Of a DNA stretch of 7,016 bases, positions 1 to 6,021 are shown in pieces. The notes under the pieces were generated by a model that was not told where the DNA came from, made no database searches, and saw only the letters and a list, made by a program, of their open reading frames with translations. The translations under genes and the position numbers were made by a program. This DNA is from Dehalococcoidia bacterium (GTDB lineage Bacteria; Chloroflexota; Dehalococcoidia; Dehalococcoidales; DAOWLH01), in the NCBI GenBank assembly GCA_030643515.1, contig DAOWLH010000028.1:1-7016 (forward strand), written 5' to 3'. Each line of letters begins with the position of its first letter. The first letter of the stretch is position 1.

Positions 1-549
1 ACCAGACTTGTGGAAACGGTTAACAACATGGAGAAAAAGCCCTTCTTTATCGCCGACGCCGGCGCCTTGCTCAACGCTAAGGCCATCAGGCTAAGCAAGA
101 AGTTTGACCTCTTCACTCCGGACCCGGGCGAGCTCAGCTTTCTGGCTGACCAGGATGCCGCCCACCCGGCCTATGTACAGCACTTCATTTTTGAGGTTGA
201 CGACACCGATATTTCCAGGCTGAGCAAGGAGGCTTACGAACATGGGGACACTCCTCGCTTTGTGCTGGTCAAGGCGGCGGTTGACCATATAGTGGTCGAT
301 GGTGAGGTGGTTGGGGTAATAAAGGAGCCGCTTATACCCTCTCTTGAAGCAATAGGTGGGACCGGGGATACCATAACCGGGATAGTTTCGGCACTTATAG
401 AAAGCGGTATTGAGCCAGCCGAGGCCTGTATCAGGGCATCAAAGATTAACCGATTTATGGGAGAGTTGTCCCAGCCAACACCGGCGACGCCTATCGCCAA
501 GCTGGTCCCCTTCATCACCGAAGCCACCAAGAAGATAATTGGAAAATAG
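1..549 (+). CDS. NnrD/carbohydrate-kinase-fold protein, 3' part (5' end outside window)
   Basis: The reading frame is open to the first base, so the N-terminus lies upstream; the GTG at 10 and ATG at 28 are internal codons. What remains (182 codons) resembles the C-terminal two thirds of the ADP-dependent NAD(P)H-hydrate dehydratase family (YjeF C-terminal domain, PF01256), which repairs damaged NAD(P)H. Visible motifs are IADAGALL near codon 17 (family: DADALN), TPDPGE at 115-132 (family: TPHPGE) and GGTGDT with the likely catalytic Asp at codon 123 (family: GTGD). The family is normally about 280 residues or more, which agrees with a missing 5' end. It lies ahead of a split YedE transporter in the same orientation. 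Divergent family motifs (PDPGE, the FVLVKAAVDH region) suggest a paralogue whose substrate may differ. Family assignment is fairly sure; the exact reaction is not. Confidence 0.75.
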   Translation, partial: TRLVETVNNMEKKPFFIADAGALLNAKAIRLSKKFDLFTPDPGELSFLADQDAAHPAYVQHFIFEVDDTDISRLSKEAYEHGDTPRFVLVKAAVDHIVVDGEVVGVIKEPLIPSLEAIGGTGDTITGIVSALIESGIEPAEACIRASKINRFMGELSQPTPATPIAKLVPFITEATKKIIGK

Positions 550-699
550 TGACGGTAAAGACCGATGATACTGGAGCCAAAGATACGTTGGCCCTGTCGT
601 GGTGGAATTACATAGCCAGAAGAAATATACGGCTTAAGTCTTTGAGCAGAATGAAGTTATCAAGATCTCGGCCTAGATGAACTGGTGAAGGGGGTAATG
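550..699 (+). other. Intergenic stretch with short broken reading frames
   Basis: No convincing gene. A GTG at 549 overlapping the upstream stop opens a 43-codon frame ending at 680, containing SWWNYIARRNIRLK. Another frame, interrupted by stops at 635-637 and 671-676, reads VFEQNEVIKISA. Neither has a good ribosome-binding site or a family I recognise. No terminator hairpin is visible, so the flanking genes may be co-transcribed. The stretch could be a decayed small gene or plain spacer. Confidence 0.3.
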
Positions 700-1200
700 A
701 TGAAACTACCAAGGTTTGAGTTCAAAATCGTCGCTAATCTTGCTCTCATCACCGGTCTGGTTATGGGGGGACTGGCGGCCGTGGCCCAGGGATACTTTAA
801 TGTCCAGCCGCCGGTCGGCGAAGGTGTCTGTTTTGTCACTCATCCCAGCAATCTGGTGAACTGGATAGTGAACACAGTCTTCGGAACCGAATTTACCATA
901 CACGGTATCTTCATTGCGGTTCCGGTACTGACGCCGATAGGTGCCATAATCGGCTCGATGATAGCCGCCTGGAGAAACAAAGAATTCAGGCTCAGGCGGG
1001 GTCCGGTGAGGGAGAACCTGTTAGCCTTTATCCTCGGCTTCCTGATAATCAACTTCGGTCTGCTGTGGGGTTCGTGTCCTATCAGGACAGCGGTGCTCTC
1101 TTCCTACGGTATGCTGTTTGCCATGCTTATTCTCCTGGTCATTGTTGTCGGAGTTATTGCCGCCTCTGAATACATAAAGTGGCGAGTGAGGAGGATGTAA
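700..1200 (+). CDS. YeeE/YedE-family transporter, N-terminal half subunit
   Basis: A 166-residue membrane protein matching one half of the YeeE/YedE family (PF04143), whose studied members take up thiosulfate, while others are linked to selenium metabolism. Membrane segments are visible at about residues 9-29, 68-90, 107-124 and 134-156. Two family cysteine motifs are present: GVCFVTHPSNLVNW (Cys44) and WGSCPIRT (Cys126); such cysteines line the substrate path in the family. The usual YeeE is about 350 residues in one chain, so this is a half-length protein completed by the next gene. I chose the ATG at 700 because AAGGGGG at 688-694 sits 5 bases upstream; ATG 697 and GTG 685 are in frame and possible. 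The substrate (thiosulfate, another sulfur species or a selenium species) cannot be read from sequence. Confidence 0.85.
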   Translation: MKLPRFEFKIVANLALITGLVMGGLAAVAQGYFNVQPPVGEGVCFVTHPSNLVNWIVNTVFGTEFTIHGIFIAVPVLTPIGAIIGSMIAAWRNKEFRLRRGPVRENLLAFILGFLIINFGLLWGSCPIRTAVLSSYGMLFAMLILLVIVVGVIAASEYIKWRVRRM

Positions 1201-1640
1201 TGATTGGTGTAGTTACTTTGGTGGTCGGCTTAATTATTGGCTATATGGGTCAGAGGTCAAGGTTCTGTACTATAAGCGGCATCAGGGACTTTTATCTGGT
1301 CAGGGATACCTACCGCCTTAAGGGTCTTTTTGGTATCATCATTGGCGGTGTTCTCGGATTTTCCATCTTCAGTCTGGTAGGGGGAGATTTCCCCGGATTC
1401 CCGCTGCTCCCCGATGGCCTTAATATTGAGCCCTTGATTCTGATTCCTCTCAGCGTTGTCGGCGCCTTCTTTATGGCTTTCTTCTCGGTTATGTCCGAGG
1501 GCTGCCCCTTCAGGCAGCACGTGATGGCTGGCGAGGGGAGGATTTCAGGGATGATGTATATTGGTGGCCTGGTGGTAGGTGTTATCTTCTTTGATGTAGT
1601 GATCGTGCCTTATCTCCAGTTGCTTACCCTGTTGGGCTGA
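1200..1640 (+). CDS. YeeE/YedE-family transporter, C-terminal half subunit
   Basis: A 146-residue membrane protein forming the second half of the split YeeE/YedE transporter. The ATG shares one base with the upstream stop (TAATG), and AGGAGG at 1189-1194 lies 5 bases before it, which fixes this start over the in-frame GTG at 1179. Hydrophobic segments lie near residues 2-16, 43-61, 78-98 and 118-135. The family signatures GQRSRFCTISGIRDF (Cys23) and EGCPFRQHVMAGEG (Cys102) are intact. The overlap implies translational coupling and equal production of both halves, as expected if they pair into one transporter. A strong terminator follows 27 bases later, ending the unit. Confidence 0.87.
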   Translation: MIGVVTLVVGLIIGYMGQRSRFCTISGIRDFYLVRDTYRLKGLFGIIIGGVLGFSIFSLVGGDFPGFPLLPDGLNIEPLILIPLSVVGAFFMAFFSVMSEGCPFRQHVMAGEGRISGMMYIGGLVVGVIFFDVVIVPYLQLLTLLG

Positions 1641-1666
1641 TATACAGCTTGCTTTAAGCTGGTCTG

Positions 1667-1707
1667 AAAACGTGGCGGTTGGTCCAATCAACCGCCACGT
1701 TTTTTTA
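1667..1707 (+). terminator. Strong intrinsic terminator after the YedE pair
   Basis: Perfect 13-bp stem AACGTGGCGGTTG (1669-1681) with CAACCGCCACGTT (1689-1701), loop of 7, extendable to 15 bp by A-T pairs at 1667-1668/1702-1703. Eight T residues follow at 1700-1707. It separates the transporter block from the coiled-coil gene. Confidence 0.93.
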
Positions 1708-1731
1708 TTTCCGTTATGAATTGGCAGTATC

Positions 1732-1759
1732 TTGACAACCAGCTCTCCCTCGGTGTAAG
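1732..1759 (+). promoter_or_regulatory. Probable sigma70-type promoter for the alanine-rich helical protein
   Basis: A perfect -35 hexamer TTGACA (1732-1737) is followed after 16 bases by TGTAAG (1754-1759), a 4/6 match to the -10. It lies 24 bases past the preceding terminator, so a new start is expected here. Predicted transcription start is near 1766, giving a leader of about 128 bases. Confidence 0.5.
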
Positions 1760-1798
1760 CTCTGCCTCAGAGGGGGAAGCATCAGACGCTGCACTTAT

Positions 1799-1834
1799 CT
1801 TTTGCCGATTGGCAGCACAATCGGCAAAGGTTTT
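1799..1834 (+). promoter_or_regulatory. Leader hairpin upstream of the helical-protein gene
   Basis: Inverted repeat TTTGCCGATTG (1801-1811) and CAATCGGCAAA (1818-1828) with a 6-base loop. In RNA it extends by a U-G and a C-G pair (1799-1800 with 1829-1830) and is followed by TTTT at 1831-1834. It sits inside the predicted leader, 60 bases before the start codon. It could be a weak attenuator, an mRNA-stabilising hairpin or a protein-binding operator; the short T tract makes full termination uncertain. Confidence 0.55.
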
Positions 1835-1893
1835 CTGTACCTCGGTAGCTTTCCGCTCAGTAATCCGATTCAACTTGTGGAGGGATAGCAAGA

Positions 1894-4008
1894 ATGGTTA
1901 AAGATGCCGGATCATCTGAGGAAAAAACTCCAGAGCAACCGCCCAAGATTCTGACAAAACCGTTGCCCATAATACTTGACGAAATGGAGGGCAATATCAG
2001 GGCTGCCGCCACGGCCGCCAGAAAGGCGGAGGAGGCGGCCAAGAAGGCCGGTCAGGCGGCGGTATCGGCTACACAGGCATCGGGGGAAGCAGAGAAGATG
2101 GCTGTAGAAGCCCGTAAGGCTGGAGAAAAGGCTGCTCAGACAGCAACCGCGGCGGCTGCGGAAGCGGCCGCCAAGGCTGAGGTTCAGGCCAAGGAGGCGA
2201 TAGCGGCTGCCGGGAAGGCAAGCAAGGAGGCGGCAGCGGCTGACCAGGGAGCGAGAGCGGCCGCTGAGGCGTTTAAGCGAACTGCAGCCGAGGCTACCAC
2301 AAAAGCTGAGGGAGCAGCCAGGGCGGCCAAATCTGCTGCCGAGGAGGCTACCACAAAGGCGGAGGGAGCAGCCAGGGCGGCCAAATCTGCTGCCGAGGAG
2401 GCCACCACAAAAGCTGAGGAAGCAGCCAGGGCGGCCAAAACTGCCGCCGAAGAGGCTACCGCAAAGGCGGAGGAAGCAGCCAGGGCGGCCAAGTCTGCCG
2501 CCGAAGAGGCTACGGCAAAGGCGGAGGAAGCCGCTAAGGCGTCAAAGTGTGTCGCCGAAGAGGCTACGCTAAGAGCTGAGGAAGCGGCCAGGGATGCCAG
2601 GGAAGCTGCTGATGCTGCCACCAAGTGGGCGGAAGAGGCGGCTCAGAGGGCCGAGGATGCAGCTATCAAGGCTGAAGAGACGGCCAGGGCGGCAAAGTAT
2701 GCTGCCGAAGAGGCTACCGTAAAGGCTGAGGAGGTTGCTCTGGCAGCTAAGGAAGCCGCCGCTGCTGCTGTCAGGACAGCTGAGGAAGCTGCCCTCAGGG
2801 CCGAAGAGGCAGCCGTCGCCGCCAGAGAAGCGGTGGAAGTTTCTATTGAGGCTGCCGATGCTGTCGTCAAACAGGCGACAGGAGCGATGAAGCTGGCTAA
2901 TAATGCCGCTGTCGGAGCGGAAGAAAATCTGACCGTGGAGTCGGCCAGGAAGGCGGATGAAGCCGGCAGGGAGGCGAAAAAAGTGGCCGCCGCCGCCTTT
3001 CGCCTGGCTGAGGAGACCGCCAGGAAGGGCGAGCTTGCCGATATTGCAGGTGATGAAGCAATAGAGGCGGCAACCAAGGTTTCGGGCATGCTTGCTGCAA
3101 GAGTGGATGAAGCTGGTAAAGAGGCCAAGGAGACAGCAGCCAGAGCGGCAAGTATTGCCGAGGAAACGGCACTCAAGGCGGAGCAAACTGACCTGGCTGG
3201 GGATACAGCCATGGCCGCTGCGATGAAAGCTATCGGAGAGCAGGCTGCGGCCAGGGCTGAGGAAACGGCGACAACAGCCAGGATTGCTGCTGAAAAGGCT
3301 ATCGCTGCTGCCAGTGCTGCCGCTAGAGTTGCTGAAGAAAAACTGAAGGTAGCCAGAGCCGCTGCTGCCGAGGCTGCCAAGAGTAAAACTGTAGAAGCGG
3401 CCAGAAAGGCCGATGAAGCTGGCAGGGAAGCGAAAAAAGCAGCCGCTACCGCTGCTCGCCTGGCCCAGGAAGCTGCCAGGAAAGCTGAGCTGGCCGGGTA
3501 TGCAGGCAGTGAGGCGATTGAGGCGTCGACCAAGGTGTCGGGGGATATTTGTGAGCGAGTGGCCAAGGTTGGTAAGGAGGCCAAGGATGTTGAGGCCAAG
3601 GCTGCCCGTATCGCCGATGAGACAGCCAGAATAGCCGAGCAGGCTGACCTGGCCGGTGATGAAGCCCTGAGGGCGGCCATCGCTGCTGCCACTGAGCAGG
3701 CAATTGCGAAAGCGGAAGAAGCAACGAGAGCTGCCAGAGAAGCCGCTGCACGGGCGGAAGAGATTGCCAGAAATAAGGCAGAAGAGGCTAAGAAGGCGGC
3801 TAGGGAAGCCGGTACCCGGGCTGAGGAGATTGCCCGGCTTGCCAGAGAAGCTGTTGAGCTGGCTCTGGCCAAAGCCGAAGAAGCCCTGATAAAGAAAGTT
3901 GTCAAAAAACTAACCCAATCTGAGTTTTCGATTTACATCATTATCATTATTCTGGCGGTTGTCTTTGGCGCAGTATTGCTTTCGGCAGCCCTATTTGGGG
4001 CTTTTTAA
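1894..4008 (+). CDS. Alanine-rich repetitive helical protein with C-terminal membrane anchor
   Basis: A 704-residue protein of unrecognised family. Residues 1-28 are polar and Pro-containing with no signal peptide. From about 31 to 670 it is almost wholly Ala with Glu, Lys and Arg, patterned for unbroken helix. Residues about 119-288 hold tandem 18-residue repeats of the type AEEATTKAEEAARAAKSA, with Ala spaced 3 and 4 and E-to-K/R pairs four residues apart. Residues 349-457 and 501-609 are a gapless duplication. A basic stretch (KKVVKK) precedes one hydrophobic segment, about 680-703, that ends the protein, suggesting a tail anchor with the rod in the cytoplasm. Only two cysteines are evident, one in each half. 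ATG 1894 is preceded by GGAGG at 1879-1883. It is monocistronic. Superficially like TolA domain II or LEA proteins, but the anchor is at the opposite end from TolA. A structural or scaffold role is inference only. Confidence 0.85.
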   Translation: MVKDAGSSEEKTPEQPPKILTKPLPIILDEMEGNIRAAATAARKAEEAAKKAGQAAVSATQASGEAEKMAVEARKAGEKAAQTATAAAAEAAAKAEVQAKEAIAAAGKASKEAAAADQGARAAAEAFKRTAAEATTKAEGAARAAKSAAEEATTKAEGAARAAKSAAEEATTKAEEAARAAKTAAEEATAKAEEAARAAKSAAEEATAKAEEAAKASKCVAEEATLRAEEAARDAREAADAATKWAEEAAQRAEDAAIKAEETARAAKYAAEEATVKAEEVALAAKEAAAAAVRTAEEAALRAEEAAVAAREAVEVSIEAADAVVKQATGAMKLANNAAVGAEENLTVESARKADEAGREAKKVAAAAFRLAEETARKGELADIAGDEAIEAATKVSGMLAARVDEAGKEAKETAARAASIAEETALKAEQTDLAGDTAMAAAMKAIGEQAAARAEETATTARIAAEKAIAAASAAARVAEEKLKVARAAAAEAAKSKTVEAARKADEAGREAKKAAATAARLAQEAARKAELAGYAGSEAIEASTKVSGDICERVAKVGKEAKDVEAKAARIADETARIAEQADLAGDEALRAAIAAATEQAIAKAEEATRAAREAAARAEEIARNKAEEAKKAAREAGTRAEEIARLAREAVELALAKAEEALIKKVVKKLTQSEFSIYIIIIILAVVFGAVLLSAALFGAF
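2284..2757 (+). repeat. In-frame 54-bp tandem repeats (18-residue units)
   Basis: Units begin at 2284, 2338, 2392, 2446, 2500, 2554, a shortened 42-bp unit at 2608, then 2650 and 2704. Units 2 and 3 differ at 6 of 54 bases by hand count, and 41 bases (2308-2348 and 2362-2402) are identical. Later units diverge gradually. Each unit is exactly 18 codons, so gain or loss keeps the frame. Confidence 0.9.
2938..3264 (+). repeat. Long internal duplication, copy A (109 residues)
   Basis: Encodes residues 349-457, starting ESARKADEAGREAKK. It aligns without gaps to copy B at 3394-3720, with about 73 of 109 residues identical by hand count. It consists of two related modules of about 50 residues, each starting with an EAG+EAK motif and containing AEETA and LAGD. 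Confidence 0.85.
3394..3720 (+). repeat. Long internal duplication, copy B (109 residues)
   Basis: Encodes residues 501-609, starting EAARKADEAGREAKK, offset 152 residues (456 bases) from copy A. The least conserved part is the junction between its two 50-residue modules (DICERVAKVG here, MLAARVDEAG in copy A). Confidence 0.85.
3987..4006 (+). terminator. Weak intrinsic terminator overlapping the end of the helical-protein gene
   Basis: AGCCC (3987-3991) pairs with GGGCT (3998-4002) across a 6-base loop, followed by TTTTT (4002-4006) at the stop codon. The stem is only 5 bp, so it may be leaky. Confidence 0.4.
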
Positions 4009-4081
4009 CCAGGCGCTGGTGGTGTTGACAGGCATATCCGTTAGATACTTGACATAATATGAGACGGGTCATGGCAGGCGG

Positions 4082-4110
4082 TTGTGTATACTGCCTGTGA
4101 CTGGTATAAT
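4082..4110 (+). promoter_or_regulatory. Extended -10 promoter of thrS
   Basis: A perfect TATAAT (4105-4110) preceded by TGG (4102-4104) gives an extended -10. A weak -35, TTGTGT (4082-4087, 3/6), lies 17 bases away. Predicted start is near 4117. An imperfect inverted repeat GGCAG/CTGCC (4073-4077 and 4091-4095) straddles the -35 and might be an operator. Confidence 0.7.
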
Positions 4111-4133
4111 AAAGGGTTCATGGACGCTGGAAA

Positions 4134-4170
4134 ACGAGCCTCTCGTACCCGGGTCGGGTGAGGGGTTTTT
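4134..4170 (+). terminator. Attenuator-like terminator with competing hairpin in the thrS leader
   Basis: The terminator stem is CCTCTC (4139-4144) plus ACCC (4147-4150), with a GT bulge, pairing to GGGT (4156-4159) and GAGGGG (4160-4165). The loop is GGGTC and TTTTT follows at 4166-4170. The alternative hairpin ACGAG (4134-4138)/CTCGT (4142-4146) with loop CCT uses the same left-arm bases, so the two cannot form together. It lies between the thrS promoter and the start codon and so could gate readthrough. No T-box element is visible. Confidence 0.65.
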
Positions 4171-4192
4171 ATTTAGCCTGGAGAGGACCTGA

Positions 4193-5953
4193 TTGGTTTT
4201 GGAAAAAGAACAGGAACAGTATGACAGGTTGCAGACAATGCGGCACTCGGCAGCGCATGTGATGGCCGAGGCGGTCCAGGCTCTTTTCCCCGGTGCCAAG
4301 TTTGCCATCGGGCCGGCTATTGCCGATGGCTTCTACTATGATTTTGAATTGCCACGCCCGCTTGTTCCTGATGATTTGCCGCTTATCACCGATAAGATGA
4401 GAGAGATAATAGCCCGGGACTTGACCTTTACCCGGTGGGAAGCGGCCAGGGAGGAGGCTAAGGAGCTTTTTGCCGACCAGCCCTACAAGCTCGAGCTCAT
4501 TGATGAAATACCTGATGAAAAAGTCAGCCTGTACCAGCAGGGCAAATTTACTGACCTGTGCCGTGGGCCTCATGTTACCTCCAGTGGAGAGATAAAAGCC
4601 TTCAAACTGCTCAGCATTGCCGGTGCCTACTGGCGGGGTGATGAGCACCGTCCCATGCTGCAGAGGATATACGGCGTTGCCTTTGAAACTCAGCAGTCAC
4701 TGGAAGAGTATCTACAAAGACTGGAGGAGGCTGCCAGGCGGGACCATAGAAAGCTGGGCAAAGAGCTTGACCTGTTCAGCATCCACGAGGAGGCCGGTGC
4801 CGGCCTGGTCTGCTGGCATCCTAAAGGGGCGGTGGTGCGGCGGGTTATAGAGGACTTCTGGAAGCAGGAGCATATCAAGAGGGGCTATGACATTATCTAT
4901 ACCCCACATATTGCCAAAGCTGACCTGTGGAAAACCAGTGGTCACTGGGAATTCTACCGCGATTACCTCTATGGCCCGATGGAAGTAGAAGGGGAAGAGT
5001 ACCTCCTAAAACCAATGAACTGCCTCTATCATATCCTGATTTATAAGACGAAGTTGAGGAGCTATCGTGAGTTGCCGCTGCGCTGGGCTGAACTGGGTAC
5101 GGTATACCGCTATGAGCGCTCCGGGGTTCTCCACGGACTGTCCCGGGTCAGGGGTTTTACCCAGGATGATGCCCACATCTTCTGCCGTTTTGCCCAGCTT
5201 GAGGATGAGGTGGCTGATGTGCTGGAACTGGCGCTCTTCATGATTGATACTTTTGGCTTTGCCGACTATCAGGTGAAGCTATCGACCCGCCCGGAGAAGT
5301 ATGCCGGTACTGAGAAGATGTGGCAGGAGGCAACAGATACGCTGTCACGGGCGCTGGAGCGCAAGAATTGTGCTTTTGAAATAGACCCTGGTGAGGGCGT
5401 CTTTTATGGCCCCAAGATAGACATTAAATTTAAAGACGCAGTGGGCAGGGCGTGGCAAGGGCCCACTATTCAGGTTGATTTCAACCTGCCGCAACGCTTC
5501 GATGTTACCTACATCGCTGAAGATGGCAAGGAGCAGTCGGTGGCCATGATACACCGTACGGTACTGGGCAGTATGGAGCGCTTTCTGGCCTCGCTTATTG
5601 AGCACTATGGTGGGGCCTTCCCGGTGTGGCTAGCTCCAGTCCAGGTGATTGTCATCCCCGTGGCTGACCGTCACCTGAAATATGCCGATAAACTTGCCCG
5701 GAAACTGAAAGAGGCCGGCATACGTGTTGAAGTTGCAGACCAATCGGCCACGATGAACCATAAAATACGGCAGGCACAGCTTGAAAAAGTACCCTATATG
5801 CTCATAATCGGCGATAGGGAAGAGGCGGCCAGGACCATCTCTGTCCGCGGCCGTGGCGGTGAGCAGCAGAACAATATTTCCTGTAGCGATTTTAAGAAAG
5901 TTATCAGCCGGGTTATAGCCGACAGGGAAACGGGCTTGAGGCTGGCGACTTGA
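4193..5953 (+). CDS. thrS: Threonyl-tRNA synthetase, form lacking the TGS domain
   Basis: Charges tRNA-Thr with threonine in the cytoplasm. At 586 residues it is about 57 shorter at the N-terminus than the 642-residue E. coli enzyme and begins directly with the editing domain, so the TGS domain is absent. An in-frame stop (TGA 4190-4192) just before the start shows it is not merely misannotated. TTG 4193 follows GGAGAGGA (4180-4187) by 5 bases. The editing site is present: HSAAH (His18, His22) and CRGPH (Cys123, His127). The catalytic core starts near 190, with motif 2 RYERSG (Arg306) and zinc ligands Cys277, His328 and His454, spaced 51 and 126 apart as in E. coli. The anticodon-binding domain runs from about 483. 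The leader carries an attenuator-like hairpin pair. Residues 548-556 and the C-terminus look normal. Confidence 0.97.
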   Translation: MVLEKEQEQYDRLQTMRHSAAHVMAEAVQALFPGAKFAIGPAIADGFYYDFELPRPLVPDDLPLITDKMREIIARDLTFTRWEAAREEAKELFADQPYKLELIDEIPDEKVSLYQQGKFTDLCRGPHVTSSGEIKAFKLLSIAGAYWRGDEHRPMLQRIYGVAFETQQSLEEYLQRLEEAARRDHRKLGKELDLFSIHEEAGAGLVCWHPKGAVVRRVIEDFWKQEHIKRGYDIIYTPHIAKADLWKTSGHWEFYRDYLYGPMEVEGEEYLLKPMNCLYHILIYKTKLRSYRELPLRWAELGTVYRYERSGVLHGLSRVRGFTQDDAHIFCRFAQLEDEVADVLELALFMIDTFGFADYQVKLSTRPEKYAGTEKMWQEATDTLSRALERKNCAFEIDPGEGVFYGPKIDIKFKDAVGRAWQGPTIQVDFNLPQRFDVTYIAEDGKEQSVAMIHRTVLGSMERFLASLIEHYGGAFPVWLAPVQVIVIPVADRHLKYADKLARKLKEAGIRVEVADQSATMNHKIRQAQLEKVPYMLIIGDREEAARTISVRGRGGEQQNNISCSDFKKVISRVIADRETGLRLAT

Positions 5954-5978
5954 TTAGCACCATTGGCTATGCTATATT
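5950..5978 (+). promoter_or_regulatory. Promoter for infC-rpmI-rplT
   Basis: TTGATT (5950-5955, 4/6), a 17-base spacer, then TATATT (5973-5978, 5/6) preceded by TGC (5970-5972), an extended -10. The -35 overlaps the thrS stop codon. Predicted start is near 5985. It would let the initiation factor and ribosomal proteins be made independently of attenuation in front of thrS. Confidence 0.6.
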
Positions 5979-6001
5979 CCTCTGTGAATGCTTATGCTTG
6001 T

Positions 6002-6008
6002 AGGAGGT
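6002..6008 (+). promoter_or_regulatory. Ribosome-binding site of infC (indicates a non-canonical start)
   Basis: AGGAGGT is a near-perfect anti-16S match, yet no ATG, GTG or TTG in the infC frame lies within 35 bases downstream. In-frame candidates are ATA 6019 (10 bases after the motif) and ATT 6022 (13 bases). An in-frame TAG at 6001-6003 bounds the gene upstream. Confidence 0.75.
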
Positions 6009-6021
6009 AAACAACAACATA

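Noticed and set aside
1716..1901. 61-codon frame upstream of the helical-protein gene
   Set aside because: It has no ribosome-binding site, covers the predicted promoter and leader hairpin, and resembles no protein.
2284..2757. CRISPR-like or satellite array
   Set aside because: Repeats are contiguous, have no unique spacers and are multiples of three within an intact coding frame.
2643..3905. Long antisense reading frame of about 420 codons opposite the helical-protein gene
   Set aside because: The repeated Ala/Glu/Lys codons contain almost none of the triplets that give stops on the other strand; the translation is low-complexity Ala/Ser and has no start signals.
1894..4008. Assignment as TolA, histone H1-like or LEA protein
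   Set aside because: Shared Ala/Lys/Glu composition alone is not homology, and anchor position and repeat period differ.
4025..4060. Promoters from the two TTGACA hexamers (4025-4030, 4049-4054)
   Set aside because: Neither has a -10 at acceptable spacing; CATAAT at 4053-4058 is 22 bases from the first and overlaps the second.
4009..4192. T-box leader for thrS
   Set aside because: The region after the promoter is only about 76 bases and lacks the conserved T-box sequence and specifier stem.
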